From assembly GCF_018638295.1 (NCBI RefSeq), contig NZ_JABTTS010000021.1, positions 43,952 through 107,951 on the forward strand: a stretch of DNA of 64,000 bases. Reading direction: 5' to 3'. The DNA is from Streptomyces sp. CHD11 (GTDB lineage: Bacteria; Actinomycetota; Actinomycetes; Streptomycetales; Streptomycetaceae). Of this stretch, positions 61,419-64,000 are shown piece by piece; the first letter of the stretch is position 1, and each line of letters begins with the position of its first letter. The notes beneath the pieces were generated by a model. That model did not search any database. It had not been told where the DNA came from and saw only the letters and a program-made list of their open reading frames with translations. A program made the position numbers and the translations under genes.

Positions 61419-62417
61419 CTACGCCGGCGGTGCGAACCCGGTCGCGGGCCGATCGGCCGACGCGCCGTCCGGCGTCACCCCGGGCCCCTGGCCCACCGGC
61501 GGAACGGCCGGCGGTCCTCCGACGGGCCGCGCACCGGACCCGGCTCCGGGCCACCCACCCGGCGGCCCGGCCACGGGGAGGGACGCGGAGGGCTGCACGG
61601 GCGGGGCATGGACACCCGCGACCCCCGCCGGACCGGCGGTACCGGCCTGGCCGCCCTCCGCCGTGGCACCGTTCGCGAACGTCCGCCGCGCCTCGCGGAC
61701 CTGCCGCTCCTGCAGCACCGCCGCCAGATAGGCCGCGGGCGGCACCCCCGGCGGCACCGGCGCCCCCGTACGCTCCGCCAGGTCCGCCGCCAGCCGCTCC
61801 GCCATCGACCAGCCGACCGCCGGATCCAGCTGCCGCATCCGTGTCAGGTACTGACGGACGGCGAGCCACAGACCATCGGGCACCGCCGACAGATCGAGCC
61901 CGGAGAAACGCCCCGCCAGCCACGGCGGAGGCGGCGGCACGAAACCCGCGTGCCCCGCCGGTATCCGCTCCCGCACCACCAAGGTCCCCGCGAACACATC
62001 CCCCAGCCGACGGCCACGCGCGGAGACCAGCGAGGCGACGACGGCCACCACCCCGAGGGTCATCAGGATCTCGATCACACCGATCAGGCCACGCACCAGC
62101 GCATGCCGGAACCGGATCGGCCCCCCGTCGTCCCGCACCACCCGCAGCCCGCACGCCATCTTCCCGAGCGACCGCCCGTGACTGAGCGTCTCCACCGCGA
62201 TCGGCCCGCCCACCAACAACAGGAGGAACGCGGAGATCGATATCGCCGTCCGCGCCGCCTCGTCCAGAGAGGCCGTGGCGGCCACAAGACCGATGGTCAC
62301 CGCGATGTACACGGCCACGGCGGCCGCCAGATCGAGCAGGACCGCCAGCGCCCTGCTGGGAAGCCTCGCAGGGCGCAACTCCAGCGCCACCGCCTCGCCC
62401 GTCACCAGCTCACTCAC
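61419..62417 (-). CDS. RDD-family membrane protein
   Basis: 332 residues. The RDD domain (about 15-150) includes the name motif in LPSRALAVLLDLAAAVAVYIAV and the later GKMACGLRVVRDDGGPIRFRHALVRGL. It has 3-4 helices. The last 100 residues are Pro/Gly/Ala-rich and probably disordered. GTG 62417 has AAAGGG about 8 nt upstream. It is divergent from SpoIIM across 93 bp, a pairing seen in many actinobacteria where both belong to a membrane-protein cluster. Function unknown; transport is suspected. Confidence 0.85.
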   Translation of the reverse strand: MSELVTGEAVALELRPARLPSRALAVLLDLAAAVAVYIAVTIGLVAATASLDEAARTAISISAFLLLLVGGPIAVETLSHGRSLGKMACGLRVVRDDGGPIRFRHALVRGLIGVIEILMTLGVVAVVASLVSARGRRLGDVFAGTLVVRERIPAGHAGFVPPPPPWLAGRFSGLDLSAVPDGLWLAVRQYLTRMRQLDPAVGWSMAERLAADLAERTGAPVPPGVPPAAYLAAVLQERQVREARRTFANGATAEGGQAGTAGPAGVAGVHAPPVQPSASLPVAGPPGGWPGAGSGARPVGGPPAVPPVGQGPGVTPDGASADRPATGFAPPA

Positions 62418-62510
62418 GTCCGTCGCCCTTTCCTGGCCTGCCCCGAACACCGCCAGTCTGCCAAGCTGATGACCCGACCGTCGACGCACAGCCGAGGAGC
62501 AGGCACACCG

Positions 62511-63518
62511 ATGGACCTCGACGTCTTCGTCTCCGCCCACCGCGCGGAGTGGGACCGCCTCGACGCCCTCCTCCGGCGCCAGCGCCGACTCACCGGCGCG
62601 GAGGCCGACGAACTCGTCCTCCTCTACCAGCGCACGGCGACCCACCTCTCGCTGATCCAGTCGGCCGCTCCCGATCCACAGCTGACCGGCAGGCTCAGCC
62701 AATTGGTGGCACGCGCGCGCAGTGCGGTGACGGGTGCACGCCGGGCATCCTGGCGGGACGTCACGCGCTTCCTGACCCACAGCTTCCCGGCCGCCGTCTA
62801 CCGGGCACGCCACTGGTGGGTACCCACGGCACTGCTCTCCACAGCGGTGGCGGCACTGCTCGGCTGGTGGATCAGCACCCATCCCGAAGTACAGGCATCC
62901 ATCGCGGCCCCCAGCGAGCTGCGTGAGCTCACCCGCCCCGGCGGTCAGTACGAGACCTACTACTCGAGCAACCCCGCGGCGTCCTTCGCCGCCCAGGTCT
63001 GGACGAACAACGCCTGGGCCGCGGCCCTCTGCCTGATCCTGGGGGTCTTCCTGGGCCTGCCGGTCCTCTGGATCCTCTTCCAGAACATGCTCAACCTCGG
63101 TGTCGGCTTCGGGCTGATGTCCTCCGCCGGCCGGCTCGACACCTTCCTCGGTCTCGTGCTGCCGCACGGCCTGCTGGAACTCACCGCCGTCTTCGTCGCC
63201 GCCGGGACCGGTCTCCGGCTCGGCTGGACCGTCATCGACCCGGGCCCGCGCACCCGGCGCACGGCCCTCGCGGAAGAGGGCCGCGCGGCCCTCGCCATGG
63301 CGATCGGCCTCGCCCTGGTCCTCTTCGTCTCCGGTGCCATCGAAGGCTTCGTGACCCCGTCGGGCCTGCCCACCTGGGCGCGCATCACCATCGGTGTCGT
63401 GGCCGAGCTGGCCTTCCTGGTCTACGTCTATGTCGTGGGGGGACGCGCAGCACGCGCCGGCGGAACGGGTGACCTCGAGGCGTCGGAACGCAGCGCCGAC
63501 GTGCCCACGGCCGCCTGA
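62511..63518 (+). CDS. SpoIIM-family (stage II sporulation protein M-like) membrane protein
   Basis: 335 residues. A cytoplasmic N-terminal region (1-95) is followed by a helix, an external loop, and four further helices. Conserved family segments are FVSAHRAEWDRLDALLRR at the start, SNPAASFAAQVWTNNAWAAALC and NMLNLGVGFGLMSSAGRLDTFLGLVLPHGLLELTAVF. Despite the name, the Bacillus SpoIIM engulfment role is not implied in Streptomyces. GAGGAGCAG lies upstream of ATG 62511. It is the last gene before the rRNA promoter region, divergent from RDD. Confidence 0.85.
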   Translation: MDLDVFVSAHRAEWDRLDALLRRQRRLTGAEADELVLLYQRTATHLSLIQSAAPDPQLTGRLSQLVARARSAVTGARRASWRDVTRFLTHSFPAAVYRARHWWVPTALLSTAVAALLGWWISTHPEVQASIAAPSELRELTRPGGQYETYYSSNPAASFAAQVWTNNAWAAALCLILGVFLGLPVLWILFQNMLNLGVGFGLMSSAGRLDTFLGLVLPHGLLELTAVFVAAGTGLRLGWTVIDPGPRTRRTALAEEGRAALAMAIGLALVLFVSGAIEGFVTPSGLPTWARITIGVVAELAFLVYVYVVGGRAARAGGTGDLEASERSADVPTAA

Positions 63519-63571
63519 TGTGCGGAACGGTCCGTTGAGCTGCTAGTCTCCTCTTCGCCCCGCAGGGACCG

Positions 63572-63600
63572 TTGACACGGAATGTGCGGGGAGGTAGATT
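63572..63600 (+). promoter_or_regulatory. rRNA operon promoter, TTGACA-N17-TAGATT
   Basis: -35 TTGACA at 63572-63577, 17-bp spacer, -10 TAGATT at 63595-63600. It is the best consensus promoter in the window, typical of a HrdB-dependent rRNA promoter. Confidence 0.7.
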
Positions 63601-63672
63601 TGAACAGTTGCCTGGAGACGGGGTCTGAACCCGGAAGGCTACAGTGAACATCTTCCGCTTCTCGACGAAACG

Positions 63673-63703
63673 TTGATTTCGCGGAAGCACCTCCCGATAA
63701 ATC
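63673..63703 (+). promoter_or_regulatory. possible rRNA promoter, TTGATT-N19-TAAATC
   Basis: TTGATT 63673-63678 and TAAATC 63698-63703, with a long 19-bp spacer. Weaker than the first; the CGATAAATCGGAA context resembles the two -10 modules that follow. Confidence 0.4.
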
Positions 63704-63737
63704 GGAAAACTAGGGCCGGTCAGTCCGCCCCGAAGCC

Positions 63738-63753
63738 TCTGATAAAGTCGGAA
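63738..63753 (+). promoter_or_regulatory. rRNA promoter -10 module, TAAAGT
   Basis: TCTGATAAAGTCGGAA at 63738-63753 contains -10 TAAAGT. It repeats at 63819-63834. No strong -35 is seen, as in some Streptomyces rRNA promoters. Confidence 0.55.
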
Positions 63754-63818
63754 CCGCCGGAAAGGAAAAGCGCGAAAGCGTGAACCTGGAAAGCACCGAG
63801 GAAATCGGGTCTGGAAGA

Positions 63819-63834
63819 TCTGATAGAGTCGGAA
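63819..63834 (+). promoter_or_regulatory. rRNA promoter -10 module, TAGAGT
   Basis: TCTGATAGAGTCGGAA at 63819-63834 contains -10 TAGAGT and differs from the upstream module in one base. These are likely tandem rRNA promoters. Confidence 0.55.
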
Positions 63835-63854
63835 ACGCAAGACCGAAGGGAAGC

Positions 63855-64000
63855 CCGGAGGAAAGCCCGAGAGGGTGAGTACAAAGGAAGCGTCCGTTCC
63901 TTGAGAACTCAACAGCGTGCCAAAAGTCAACGCCAGATATGTTGATACCCCGTCCATCCGGTTTCGGATGGTCGAGGTTCCTTTGAAGAAAAACACAGCG
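63855..64000 (+). other. rRNA operon leader (16S gene lies beyond the right edge)
   Basis: The segment from TTGAGAACTCAACAGCGTGC at 63901 through CCAAAAGTCAACG and TTTGAAGAAAAACAC is the conserved leader I recall before Streptomyces 16S rRNA, including boxA-like antitermination sequence. A small stem CCATCCG-GTTT-CGGATGG is at 63954-63971. No mature 16S sequence is reached. Confidence 0.75.

Noticed and set aside
63855..64000. 16S rRNA gene start
   Set aside because: Only leader sequence is present; the conserved 5' end of 16S is not reached before the window ends.

Overview
This window looks like a piece of a Streptomyces chromosome. The DNA is very GC-rich with third-position GC bias. It encodes an 87-residue WhiB that matches the Streptomyces developmental regulator as I remember it, a SigB/F/G-type sigma factor with a partner-switching pair, FbiA/FbiB for coenzyme F420, and, at the right edge, the promoter and leader region of an rRNA operon. 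From memory, the gene order follows the S. coelicolor chromosome in reverse from about SCO3072 (allantoate amidohydrolase) to SCO3023 (ahcY) and the neighbouring rRNA operon. I could not check this by alignment.

Layout. 1-2.6 kb: end of allantoate amidohydrolase, then hutF and hutI (histidine degradation). 2.7-5.1 kb: sigma factor with a divergent STAS antagonist and ATPase anti-sigma factor. 5.3-9.8 kb: POT peptide transporter, two-component system, GtrA-type membrane protein. 9.9-12.9 kb: purK-purE and an M19 dipeptidase. 13-17.2 kb: two tandem VOC proteins, a CGNR regulator with a palindrome-rich intergenic region, UDP-glucose dehydrogenase and an acyl-CoA dehydrogenase. 17.3-27.4 kb: a segment that looks accessory (SnoaL-like, DUF1684, MMPL exporter, methyltransferase, XRE-cupin regulator, MFS exporter, thioredoxin, PLD-family enzyme, Cys/Met-rich four-helix protein). 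27.5-37.5 kb: five LytR-CpsA-Psr (LCP) genes with a thioesterase and a family 2 glycosyltransferase. 37.7-45.4 kb: TIGR03089 protein, secreted peptidoglycan amidase, mannose-1-phosphate guanylyltransferase, AlkA-like glycosylase, fbiB-fbiA, cysteine dioxygenase. 46.1-53.1 kb: whiB, a 1221-residue membrane glycosyltransferase, a DUF5719 protein, a zincin-like protein and DUF3499. 53.3-58.9 kb: manB, a Trm112-like protein, a SIS protein, manA, a CDF transporter. 59.2-63.5 kb: ahcY, a hypothetical protein, RDD and SpoIIM membrane proteins. 63.5-64 kb: rRNA promoter region; the 16S gene should begin just past the edge.

How the genes work together. The dominant theme is the cell envelope. manA, manB and the ManC-like transferase give the route fructose-6-P to Man-6-P to Man-1-P to GDP-mannose. 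The UDP-glucose dehydrogenase makes UDP-glucuronate. The glycosyltransferases and GtrA can use activated sugars, the five LCP proteins are expected to attach glycopolymers to peptidoglycan, and the amidase can remodel peptidoglycan. whiB sits in the middle of this. Much of the order (ahcY, manA, SIS, manB, DUF3499, metallopeptidase, whiB, fbiA/fbiB, manC, LCP, TIGR03089, fadE, purE, purK, GtrA) parallels the M. tuberculosis Rv3248c-Rv3277 region as I recall it, so it is probably an old actinobacterial core block with local insertions.

I found no CRISPR array, tRNA, transposase, integrase or clear biosynthetic cluster. Nothing here is clearly a new kind of system. The most promising unexplained items are the GTAAC palindrome cluster at 13.8 kb, the accessory segment at 17-27 kb with its autoregulation-like operator and small ORF, and the giant glycosyltransferase plus DUF5719 pair downstream of whiB.
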